A stretch of DNA of 8,986 nucleotides, from the NCBI GenBank assembly GCA_900552985.1, contig USBP01000040.1, positions 1-8,986 of the forward strand, in the 5' to 3' direction. The stretch's first letter is position 1. Every line of letters starts with the position of its first letter. Shown here in pieces: positions 1-6,035 of this stretch. The position numbers were made by a program, and so were the translations under genes. The notes beneath the pieces were generated by a model. That model worked only from the letters and a program-made list of their open reading frames with translations. It searched no databases and had not been told where the DNA came from. This DNA is from an uncultured Oscillospiraceae bacterium (GTDB lineage: Bacteria > Bacillota > Clostridia > Oscillospirales > Acutalibacteraceae).

Positions 1-20
1 GGTCGGGTCTTGACCCGACC
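1..20. repeat. Perfect hairpin at the window edge
   Basis: GGTCGGGTC at 1-9 and GACCCGACC at 12-20 are exact reverse complements, giving an 8-9 bp GC-rich stem with a 2-4 nt loop. It lies about 95 nt beyond the mscS stop codon, so on the minus strand it could be that gene's terminator. The T-run this would need falls outside the window. On the plus strand it is followed by GGATGTAG with no T-tract, so it is not a plus-strand terminator. It may also be one half of an interspersed palindromic repeat cut by the window edge. The palindrome is certain; its role is not. Confidence 0.6.
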
Positions 21-72
21 GGATGTAGATGCGCCTTGCAACCTCCTCGGAGGCAGGGGCTCCCGGTTTTTA

Positions 73-107
73 TATCTGATGTCTAACGTCTGGAATCTGA
101 TGCCTGT
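73..107. repeat. Degenerate 7-nt tandem repeat (NNTCTRR)
   Basis: Five consecutive heptads can be read: TATCTGA, TGTCTAA, CGTCTGG, AATCTGA, TGCCTGT. Positions 3-5 are TCT in four of the five (CCT in the last) and position 6 is A or G. The octamer ATCTGATG occurs at 74-81 and again at 95-102, exactly three periods apart. The tract is noncoding and lies between the mscS stop and the hairpin at 1-20. On the minus strand it reads as YYAGANN units in the mscS 3' trailer. The function is unknown, and with only five imperfect units chance is not excluded. Confidence 0.45.
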
Positions 108-114
108 TTCCCGC

Positions 115-948
115 TTATGCCTCCCTGCTCACCACATGCACATCAAGCTGCTCATAGGGGATGGTGATCCCGTTTTCATCAAATTTCAGCTTCACCGTCT
201 CCTGCATCTCATAGAAGAGCGGCCAGTAGTCATCCGAGCGGCACCAAATCAGGCAGGCAAGCTCAATGGCGTGGGCGTCGTGCGCCTTGACGCCGATGAC
301 GGGCGCGGGATCGTTGAGCACCATGGCATTCTCCTCCACGATCTCATGGAGCACACGCTTAGCCAAAGCGATATCGTCGCTGTAGCTGATGCTGTAGCTT
401 AGATCCAGCCTGCGCTTGTGCTCCGCCGTATAGTTGATGATGTTGTTTGTTGTCAGGTGGGAATTTGGGATAATGATGCGCTTGTTATCAATGGTATTGA
501 GCGTGGTATTCATGAAAGTGATCTCCGCCACCGTGCCGGAGACCGTTTCCAGCTCGATGAAATCGCCGCTTTTAAAGGGCTTGGTGATGAGAATCTGTAA
601 TCCGCTGGCAAATTGGGCGATACTATCCTTCAAGCCGATGCCGGCAGTCACGCCTGCCGCGCCCAACGCGGTGATAAAGGAGTTGAGGTTGATGCCCAGC
701 GTGGAAAGGGCGGAGAGGATCACGCCGAATTTGATCACAAGCTCCACAACATTGCGGATGAATGGCTGCACAGCAGCATCCACATTTTTTGCAATCAGGC
801 CCTTGGTCAACAGCTTTCCCACCAGCTTTGCCAGCCAGAAGCCAACCGCCAATATCAGCGCTGCGGCAATCAATTCCGGCAGAAAGCCCAGCAGCTTATC
901 CCAGAAATTCTCGCTGGTCCAGGTTTTAAGTTGCTCCAACAGATTCAT
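115..948 (-). CDS. mscS: MscS-family small-conductance mechanosensitive channel
   Basis: This 277-residue inner-membrane channel should open under membrane tension and release small solutes during hypo-osmotic shock. Three hydrophobic segments fit MscS TM1-TM3: about residues 20-46, 66-88 and 92-122. The third is the Gly/Ala-rich pore helix (ALGAAGVTAGIGLKDS, then QFASGLQILITKPF). The soluble part has the family motif NKRIIIPNS (156-163) and the C-terminal ENGITIPYEQ (258-267). E. coli MscS is 286 residues, so this is the minimal full-length form with no extra N-terminal helices. An ATG nine codons upstream (975) is also in frame. I chose 948 because GGAGG sits 5 nt before it and the protein then starts directly with the amphipathic N-terminal helix. 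The gene stands alone and diverges from the GH3 gene. Confidence 0.93.
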   Translation of the reverse strand: MNLLEQLKTWTSENFWDKLLGFLPELIAAALILAVGFWLAKLVGKLLTKGLIAKNVDAAVQPFIRNVVELVIKFGVILSALSTLGINLNSFITALGAAGVTAGIGLKDSIAQFASGLQILITKPFKSGDFIELETVSGTVAEITFMNTTLNTIDNKRIIIPNSHLTTNNIINYTAEHKRRLDLSYSISYSDDIALAKRVLHEIVEENAMVLNDPAPVIGVKAHDAHAIELACLIWCRSDDYWPLFYEMQETVKLKFDENGITIPYEQLDVHVVSREA

Positions 949-990
949 AAAAACCTCCGTCCCTTCGTTTTGCATTCATGGTATGTTGGA

Positions 991-1020
991 ATTGTATCAT
1001 TTTTTGTTACCAAAATGCAA
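991..1020 (-). promoter_or_regulatory. Predicted promoter of mscS
   Basis: Read on the minus strand, a -35-like TTGCAT (1020-1015) is followed after 18 nt by a -10-like TACAAT (996-991). The predicted start of transcription is near 984, which gives a leader of about 36 nt ending in the GGAGG of mscS. The -10 is one base from consensus and the -35 is weak, so this is a moderate call. Confidence 0.45.
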
Positions 1021-1125
1021 ACTTCAAATTTAGAAATTTAATGCTGAAAATAAAACCGTTTTTAATAATAAAACATTTTTATTTAGAACATAATCTAAAA
1101 TTTATAACGAATCTTTATAAAATAC

Positions 1126-1154
1126 TGGATTCTTTAGCTAATTCGATGTATAAT
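1126..1154 (+). promoter_or_regulatory. Predicted promoter of the GH3 gene
   Basis: A perfect TATAAT at 1149-1154 lies 75 nt before the start codon at the end of a very AT-rich stretch (about 1000-1150). The hexamer 17 nt upstream, TGGATT at 1126-1131, matches the -35 consensus poorly. The promoter may therefore be weak, rely on an activator, or use the TG directly before the -10. Predicted transcription begins near 1161, just before the inverted repeat at 1166-1195. Confidence 0.45.
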
Positions 1155-1165
1155 TGCGGCGGTAA

Positions 1166-1195
1166 CGCTTGGAAAATTGGATAGGGTTCCAAGCG
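1166..1195 (+). promoter_or_regulatory. Inverted repeat in the GH3 leader
   Basis: CGCTTGGAA (1166-1174) and TTCCAAGCG (1187-1195) are perfect 9-nt inverted arms separated by 12 nt. The structure lies between the -10 box and the ribosome binding site, at about +6 to +35 of the predicted transcript. It could be a stabilising or regulatory hairpin at the mRNA 5' end, or a dimeric repressor operator overlapping the start of transcription. There is no T-run after it, so it is not an attenuator terminator. It is only a poor match to the CcpA cre consensus. The symmetry is certain; the function is inferred. Confidence 0.55.
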
Positions 1196-1229
1196 CTGCA
1201 AAAGACTGTTTTAGAAAAGAGGGAGCAAA

Positions 1230-3992
1230 TTGAAATCAGGGAAGAAGTGGCTCAGCCTCGTGCTGGCAGGCATGCTGTTGGCGCAGGCGGCCGTGCTGCC
1301 TGTAGCGCAGGCGGCGGAGAGCCCAAGCTCGGCGCAGCAGTATGCACAGCAGGTGGCCTATCAAACGGAGGCGGAAGGAATCGTTCTGCTGAAAAACGAA
1401 AACAACTGCTTACCGCTGGATGGGCAAAAGGTCAACGTGTTCGGGGTGGCCTCCGTGAATGCATTTTACGGCGGCGGAGGTTCCGGAATGATTGACAGCA
1501 GCAATGTCACCGATTTTTATACCGCTTTGGAGCAGGCGGGCATCTCCTATAACACGGAGTTAAAATCCGCCTATGACCAATGGGATCGGAAGCATCCGCT
1601 CAATGTGGAGGAGCTGCTCAATGCGCAGGATATCTTCAGCCTTGGCACAAGGCTTCTGTTCGGCGGCGCTACCCGTGTGGAGATGCCGGTAGACCGCCTC
1701 TCTGACACGTTGAAGGAAAACGCTGAGGCATTTTCCGACACAGCGATCTTTTTCTATGGCCGCGGCGGCTCGGAGGGCTCCGATATGGCAGAGAAGGATT
1801 TGCAGATGATAGAGGACGAGCGTGCCCTTCTGGACTATGTGGCGCAGGCATATGAGCATGTGATTGTGGTTTTCAACGTTGCAAACATGCCGGAGATGGG
1901 CTGGCTTGAGGAGTATGATTCCATTGAGGCCGCTCTGTTCGTCGGGCTTCCCGGCGTGGCGGGTATGCAGGCGGTGGCGGATGTCCTCTCCGGTAAGGTG
2001 AATCCCTCCGGCAGGCTGGCGGATACGATTGCCTACCGGGTGGCTGACCATCCCTCCAGCGCTAATTTTGGAGACTATACCTATTCAGGCACTTCTAATA
2101 AGTATATCGAATATCAGGAAAGCATTTATATCGGCTATCGCTATTTCGAGACCTTTGCGCAGGATCAGGTGCAATATCCGTTTGGATACGGGCTATCCTA
2201 CACGGATTTCCAGTGGGATGTCCGCTCCATCACATCGGATGGCGACACCGTGCAGGCTGTGGTGCAGGTGACAAACTGCGGGCAGCGCGCGGGCAAGGAT
2301 GTGGTGCAGGTGTATTTTTCTGCTCCGTACCAGACAGGCGGGCTGGAAAAAAGTGCGATCGCCCTTGCGGCCTATGCAAAAACGAAACTGCTTGCCCCTG
2401 GCGAATCGCAGACGGTAACGCTCACCTATGATTTCGACGATATGGCCTCCTATGATGAGAAGAAGGAGCAGGCATGGGTGCTGGATGCAGGCGACTATAT
2501 TGTGAGCGTCCGGCGCAATGTGTGGGAGAGCGTGGCTGAGGAGCACTTCACGCTGGAGGAGCCGGTCATCCGGCGTTATGACGATGCCACGGGCGCCCAA
2601 ATTCAAAACCTGTTTTCTGACGTTGCGGGCGGCATCACCTATTTTTCCCGCAGCGACCCGGAGGGAACCTATCCCCAGGGCCCAATGACACAGATGACGG
2701 ATGCCATCCGCAATGCGGATGAGGAGCCAGCGCCGAAAACAGAGGGCACGGTTCCAACGACGGGCGCGGTCTATGACACCGGTGTGATCACCTTGCGGGA
2801 TGTGTATGAGGATGAATCCCTTTGGGATGCGTTTTTGGATCAGCTGACCGTGGATGAAATGATTGAGCTTGTGGGCAATTGCGGCTATCAATCGCCGGCC
2901 ATTGAACGGCTGGGTATCCCGGCAACCGTGGATAACGACGGCCCGGCCAGCATTAAGGGCAAAAACGGATTTTTTGCCTCGGAGTCAAGCCTGGCGTTCC
3001 CGACCGAAACCATTATCGCCTGCACGTTTAATGACGCACTGGCGCAGGAGATGGGCTCTGCCGTCGGCAAATGCGCTGCGGAGCTCGGCACGCATGTATG
3101 GTATGCGCCGGCGGCAAACCTGCACCGCAACCCGATGGGTGGACAGAACTTTGAATATTATTCTGAGGATCCGCTGCTTTCCGGCAAGATGGCGGCGGCA
3201 GTCATCCGCGGTGCACAGAGCGAAAACCTGGTGGTTACTCTGAAGCATTTTGCCCTCAACGATCAGGAGACAAACCGCTACGGCGTTTTCACCTGGTGCA
3301 ATGAGCAGGCAATGCGCGAGCTTTATTTGAAACCCTTTGAGATCGCCGTGAAGGAGGCAGATGCCTCCGGCATGATGTCCGGACTCAACCGGATCGGGAC
3401 GGACTGGTGCGGCGGAAGCTATGCGCTGTTGACGCAGCTGCTCCGAGAGGAGTGGGGCTTTGAGGGGATTGTCGTGACGGATTTCTATTTGAATTTCACC
3501 GGGAAAGGATATATGAATCCGAATCTTGCCGTCTATGCCGGCAACGATGAATTGCTGTGTATGCTCTGGAGCGTGCGCAAGATTGTTCTGGAGCCCTCCA
3601 TGAAGCAGGCCTATGAGAGGGACCCCATCGGGTATGGGGAAGCGCTGCGCCGGTGTGCAAAGAATATCTGCATGGTTAAAATGCGCACCAATGCGTTTTT
3701 AGAGGCTGATTCGGACATTACAGAACCCTCCCAGCCTGTCACCGAGGCCCCGGAGCAGACCGGACAGGCGCCATCTGAAACGGTGACACAGCCCAACGGG
3801 CAGGATGGGGGACAAGCTGTCGAACCATCCACTGAGATGCCGGAGGCTTCCGAGCCCGGCAGCACCGAGGCGGAAAACCCACTGACAGGGGACGCGCGCA
3901 GCCTGCTGCTTTTGGCAGTGCCTGCATCTGCACTGGCAGTGCTGGTATTGGCGCGGCCTATACGCCGCCGGAAGGCCCGTGACGATAGATAA
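1230..3992 (+). CDS. Secreted, domain-permuted GH3 protein with sorting-signal-like C-terminus
   Basis: This 920-residue GH3-family protein starts at a TTG preceded by a GAGGGAG ribosome site. Residues 1-29 are a signal peptide (KSGKK, hydrophobic core, AQA/AES cleavage). The usual GH3 order is reversed. The GH3 C-terminal domain comes first (about 40-330: VLLKNENNCLPL, GGSEGSD with candidate acid/base E182, NPSGRL, FGYGLSYTDF at 318-327). A Fn3-like domain follows (about 340-440), then a linker, then the TIM barrel (about 535-825). The barrel keeps DGP (D570), KHF (K672/H673), NDQETNR (R683) and nucleophile D751 in VVTDF. Permuted order is known in clostridial and Ruminococcus/Butyrivibrio beta-glucosidases. 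Unusually, the conserved Arg, Tyr and Trp of the -1 subsite are Q639, L719 and F752. A Pro/Thr/Glu stalk (828-881), NPLTGD (883-888), a hydrophobic segment and RRRKARDDR suggest wall or membrane anchoring. Fold is confident; substrate and activity are open. Confidence 0.9.
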   Translation: MKSGKKWLSLVLAGMLLAQAAVLPVAQAAESPSSAQQYAQQVAYQTEAEGIVLLKNENNCLPLDGQKVNVFGVASVNAFYGGGGSGMIDSSNVTDFYTALEQAGISYNTELKSAYDQWDRKHPLNVEELLNAQDIFSLGTRLLFGGATRVEMPVDRLSDTLKENAEAFSDTAIFFYGRGGSEGSDMAEKDLQMIEDERALLDYVAQAYEHVIVVFNVANMPEMGWLEEYDSIEAALFVGLPGVAGMQAVADVLSGKVNPSGRLADTIAYRVADHPSSANFGDYTYSGTSNKYIEYQESIYIGYRYFETFAQDQVQYPFGYGLSYTDFQWDVRSITSDGDTVQAVVQVTNCGQRAGKDVVQVYFSAPYQTGGLEKSAIALAAYAKTKLLAPGESQTVTLTYDFDDMASYDEKKEQAWVLDAGDYIVSVRRNVWESVAEEHFTLEEPVIRRYDDATGAQIQNLFSDVAGGITYFSRSDPEGTYPQGPMTQMTDAIRNADEEPAPKTEGTVPTTGAVYDTGVITLRDVYEDESLWDAFLDQLTVDEMIELVGNCGYQSPAIERLGIPATVDNDGPASIKGKNGFFASESSLAFPTETIIACTFNDALAQEMGSAVGKCAAELGTHVWYAPAANLHRNPMGGQNFEYYSEDPLLSGKMAAAVIRGAQSENLVVTLKHFALNDQETNRYGVFTWCNEQAMRELYLKPFEIAVKEADASGMMSGLNRIGTDWCGGSYALLTQLLREEWGFEGIVVTDFYLNFTGKGYMNPNLAVYAGNDELLCMLWSVRKIVLEPSMKQAYERDPIGYGEALRRCAKNICMVKMRTNAFLEADSDITEPSQPVTEAPEQTGQAPSETVTQPNGQDGGQAVEPSTEMPEASEPGSTEAENPLTGDARSLLLLAVPASALAVLVLARPIRRRKARDDR

Positions 3993-3999
3993 ACATGAA

Positions 4000-4050
4000 G
4001 CCCATGTCCTGCGGGGCATAGGATTGGCGTAAACGGGTGGATGAACCGTT
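4000..4050 (+). other. Short hairpins in the GH3 3' trailer
   Basis: Between the GH3 stop and its terminator, two small stems can be drawn on the plus strand: GCCC (4000-4003) with GGGC (4014-4017), and AACGG (4032-4036) with CCGTT (4046-4050). No known riboswitch core or ribozyme motif is recognisable. They may be ordinary 3' UTR structure, and no reading frame here has a convincing ribosome site. Confidence 0.3.
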
Positions 4051-4083
4051 GAGACGGCGTTGTCCAAAGTTATTTTAACGCAG

Positions 4084-4137
4084 GGAGCCTTCCTGTGTGC
4101 GGCCGTTCTGCGGCTGTACCAGGAAGGCTCCATTTTT
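4084..4137 (+). terminator. Intrinsic terminator of the GH3 gene
   Basis: GGAGCCTTCCTG (4084-4095) and CAGGAAGGCTCC (4120-4131) form a perfect 12-bp stem. The T-run begins one base later. The 24-nt loop holds a small nested GCCG/CGGC stem. It lies about 90 nt after the GH3 stop codon. The minus-strand side has no T-run, so it insulates GH3 transcription from the convergent NUDIX gene but does not serve as that gene's terminator. Confidence 0.92.
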
Positions 4138-4253
4138 TCTCCGGAAAAGGCAGAGTCAAAATCCCAGGGCAGGTTAGAAAGCTCTCGTTGTTCCAGCTGG
4201 CTGTTCGGTGGGGGGAGGAACTGTCGGGCCGCGCGGCTCAGGACAGGGCCCGC

Positions 4254-4787
4254 TTATCGAGAGAGCGGGTGGTTTTCCTGCTTCTTGCCTTGGAATGACG
4301 AAATGGCCTGTGTTAGGACAGACATGATTTCCGGATAGAAAAAGAGCTGATTTTCCTTCAGCAACCGGCGGAAGGCGGAAGGGGATACCCATTTTGCCTG
4401 TGCGACCTCCTCTTTCTGGAGCGTCAGAGTGCCCAGCGCCGCGTCCGCGCGCACCAGATAGTGCTCCCACAGCAGTTCGCCGCGCGGGATACGCCGCAAA
4501 AACGTAAGCTGCTCCGGCGTAACGGTGATGCCGAGCTCTTCCCGCAGCTCCCGGATACAGCCCTGCGCCGTGCTTTCTCCGGCAAGCATGCGCCCTGTGG
4601 TCAGCGCCCAGACGCCGGGCAGAATTTCGCACTGCATGCTGCGTTGCTGAATCAGGATTTCACCGCGGCTATTTATTACCCAGGCCTCTATGGTGGTTTG
4701 AAATTCGCCAGCCGCGTAGCTTGCGCCCTTCGGCCGGATGCCTCCGGTACGGCGTCCGTTTTGATCACAGACATCCCAATATTCCAT
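4254..4787 (-). CDS. NUDIX hydrolase, YfcD/IPP-isomerase-like clostridial type
   Basis: This 177-residue cytoplasmic enzyme is predicted to hydrolyse a nucleoside-diphosphate-linked substrate using divalent metal. The Nudix box is complete at residues 65-87: G65, E71, R79-E80, E83-E84, G86, I87. This fits the G-x5-E-x7-R-E-U-x-E-E-x-G-U pattern exactly. The N-terminus (EYWDVCDQNGRRTG) and AWVINSRGEILIQQRS resemble the YfcD group, which is related in sequence to isopentenyl-diphosphate isomerase. Members of that group are mostly of unknown substrate. An in-frame ATG 20 codons upstream (4847) exists. I prefer 4787, where AGGGG lies about 8 nt ahead and the protein begins at the typical MExWDV. 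The gene is monocistronic, convergent with GH3 and divergent from yajC. Function beyond the fold cannot be read from the sequence. Confidence 0.88.
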   Translation of the reverse strand: MEYWDVCDQNGRRTGGIRPKGASYAAGEFQTTIEAWVINSRGEILIQQRSMQCEILPGVWALTTGRMLAGESTAQGCIRELREELGITVTPEQLTFLRRIPRGELLWEHYLVRADAALGTLTLQKEEVAQAKWVSPSAFRRLLKENQLFFYPEIMSVLTQAISSFQGKKQENHPLSR

Positions 4788-4841
4788 GTGGCCGCCCCTT
4801 TCGTTTTTCTGTTTTTTGCAGGATAAACTGTATTTTGACGC

Positions 4842-4870
4842 TTGCATATTCCTGCTGTTGCAGGTATAAT
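4842..4870 (+). promoter_or_regulatory. Predicted yajC promoter with an inverted repeat in the spacer
   Basis: A perfect TATAAT at 4865-4870 has TTGCAT (4842-4847) 17 nt upstream. A better-looking TTGACG (4835-4840) is 24 nt away, too far for a normal housekeeping promoter. Between the boxes is a perfect palindrome, CCTGC-TGTT-GCAGG (4851-4864), that ends right at the -10. It could be an operator. Transcription would start near 4877, leaving a leader of about 28 nt with GGAGG at 4890-4894. Confidence 0.6.
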
Positions 4871-4904
4871 AGCAGTATTATAAAATCACGGAGGTAGCAA
4901 TTGA

Positions 4905-5396
4905 ATGGCAGCTTTTCATCTCTTGACTTCGGGCAGCGGTACGGCGTCCTCATCCCCCTACACCATGATTCTTTTGATGGTCGCCATGTTCGCGATTATG
5001 TATTTTGTCATGATTCGCCCGCAAAAGAAACAGCAGAAAAAAGAGCAGGAAATGCGCGACAGCTTGCAGGTCGGCGATGAGATCACGACAATCGGCGGCA
5101 TCATGGGCCGTGTTGTCACGGTGAAGGAGGATTCTCTTATCATCGAGACCGGCGCGGATCGCAACAAGATGCGCATTGCCCGTTGGGCCGTCCAGACGAA
5201 TAACACCGCGAATGAAAAACTGGCCGCTGAGCGCGAGGCAGCGCAGGCCAAGGCGCAGGAGGAACGCGCCAAGCGCGCCGCAGAGGAAGGCGCCAAAAAA
5301 GGAAAGCGGCGCGGCAGGAAAAAGGATCTTCCGGAGACTGCCTCCACCGCTCAGGCTGAGGAAGCGGCTCAGGCAGAAAAGAAGGACGAGGAATAA
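4905..5396 (+). CDS. yajC: Preprotein translocase accessory subunit YajC
   Basis: YajC is a small single-pass membrane protein that associates with SecDF in the Sec translocon. This copy has 163 residues. The N-terminal Ser/Thr-rich stretch is followed by one membrane helix (about 20-36), then the family signature FVMIRPQKKQQKKEQEM and the conserved cytoplasmic GDEITTIGGIMGRV (about 57-70). From about residue 105 to the end it is a highly charged Ala/Glu/Lys-rich tail, likely helical or disordered, which makes it longer than the 110-residue E. coli protein; such tails are common in Firmicutes. The start is supported by GGAGG 10 nt upstream. SecD/SecF are not in the window. The next gene downstream encodes a small four-helix membrane protein, separated by a terminator-like hairpin. 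Confidence 0.95.
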   Translation: MAAFHLLTSGSGTASSSPYTMILLMVAMFAIMYFVMIRPQKKQQKKEQEMRDSLQVGDEITTIGGIMGRVVTVKEDSLIIETGADRNKMRIARWAVQTNNTANEKLAAEREAAQAKAQEERAKRAAEEGAKKGKRRGRKKDLPETASTAQAEEAAQAEKKDEE

Positions 5397-5416
5397 GACA
5401 CTGCGAAAAAGAAACA

Positions 5417-5469
5417 ACAGGCGGCGGAATAGCTGGGAGAACCAGTGGTTCCGCCGCTTGTGTTTATTC
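5417..5469 (+). terminator. Terminator-like hairpin after yajC
   Basis: GCGGCGGAA (5421-5429) pairs perfectly with TTCCGCCGC (5449-5457). Four more pairs, one of them a G-U wobble, extend the stem to 5417 and 5461. The loop contains a nested CTGG/CCAG stem. The tail, GTTTATT, is T-rich but interrupted, so termination may be partial and some yajC transcripts may continue into the next gene. Confidence 0.7.
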
Positions 5470-5559
5470 CAGCCGCTTATGCGGTTGCGTTGATTCTTTT
5501 TGCGGCATATCCGCCCTCTTTGTCTCATATTTTTGATATTAGAACAGGAGGGGGATCGT

Positions 5560-5973
5560 ATGAGTCAGGCAAAGAAGAAAAAAGCGGCCGGTCAGAATCG
5601 CCCGCACGCGTTGGTAATTCGTGTCTTGACCGGTTTTGCCGTTGGTATGATTTTTTTATTGCTTCTATTGGCAATTTTTGCTTGGATTATCGTTAAATCC
5701 GATCTGAACGGCGCCAGCGTCTATCTTTTAGGCTTGCTTGCGGGCGGCGTTGCTTCGTTTGTAGCCGGCTTTTTTGTAACGCGGCCCTTCCACCGCAAGG
5801 GGCTTCCGTTCGGTGTGTTAGCTGCATTGCCGCTCATTGCGGCAGTTAGCGCGATGGCGTTGATTGCAAACCGGGGCTCCGCAGGCGTGCATTTTTATAT
5901 TCTTGTGGCTGTTATGCTGTTGTGCGGCGCTTTAGGAGGGATATGCGCGGCAAATTTGCGCAAATTTAAATAG
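5560..5973 (+). CDS. Four-helix membrane protein, DUF3792/TIGR04086-like
   Basis: The 137-residue protein has a short Lys-rich cytoplasmic N-terminus (SQAKKKK) and four hydrophobic segments at about 18-45, 52-73, 80-103 and 109-131. It has no catalytic motif. Size, topology, the Gly/Ala-rich second helix followed by a basic loop (TRPFHRKG), and the position beside yajC fit the uncharacterised Firmicutes family DUF3792/TIGR04086. That assignment is from memory of the family, not a search. The start at 5560 is chosen because AGGAGGGGG lies just ahead of it; an in-frame ATG at 5500 would add 20 residues with no ribosome site. No clear promoter is visible in the 163 nt after yajC, so expression may depend on read-through. 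Role unknown. Confidence 0.75.
   Translation: MSQAKKKKAAGQNRPHALVIRVLTGFAVGMIFLLLLLAIFAWIIVKSDLNGASVYLLGLLAGGVASFVAGFFVTRPFHRKGLPFGVLAALPLIAAVSAMALIANRGSAGVHFYILVAVMLLCGALGGICAANLRKFK
5952..5967. repeat. 16-bp perfect palindrome at the end of the membrane-protein gene
   Basis: AAATTTGCGCAAATTT is an exact 16-bp palindrome covering the last codons of the gene at 5560-5973 (Asn-Leu-Arg-Lys-Phe), ending 3 nt before the stop codon. With no loop and weak A/T outer pairs it is a poor terminator. It may be chance or a protein-binding site. Confidence 0.4.
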
Positions 5974-6035
5974 AAAGAACGCCCGGCGTGAGTGCTGCTT
6001 GCCGGCTGGGTGCGCTTTCCCTGACGCAGAGGCCT

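Noticed and set aside
45..71. Possible plus-strand terminator (GGAG/CTCC followed by TTTTT)
   Set aside because: The stem is only 4 bp with a mismatch beyond it, and no plus-strand gene is visible upstream in the window.
434..1041. Plus-strand frames opposite mscS
   Set aside because: The minus strand encodes a complete MscS with all family motifs. The plus-strand translations resemble nothing and have no ribosome sites.
1160..1175. CcpA cre site in the GH3 leader
   Set aside because: Around the central CG only a minority of consensus positions match, and the 9-nt inverted repeat explains the symmetry better.
978..1184. 68-codon plus-strand frame in the mscS-GH3 intergenic region
   Set aside because: It lies in AT-rich promoter DNA, covers both predicted promoters and has a composition expected of AT-rich noncoding sequence; no ribosome site.
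1560..2891. Antisense open frames inside the GH3 gene (1560-2051, 2193-2891)
   Set aside because: They lie opposite clear GH3 motifs, have His/Arg/Ile-rich compositions typical of shadow frames, and lack ribosome sites.
3993..4083. Riboswitch or ribozyme in the GH3 3' trailer
   Set aside because: I looked for c-di-GMP, TPP, cobalamin, guanidine and hammerhead-like cores and found none. It also lies downstream of the gene, before a terminator.
5983..6005. Terminator between the membrane-protein gene and the radical SAM gene
   Set aside because: Only a 5-bp CCGGC/GCCGG stem with a 13-nt loop. The minus-strand tail is merely T-rich and the plus-strand side has no T-run, so the support is too weak.
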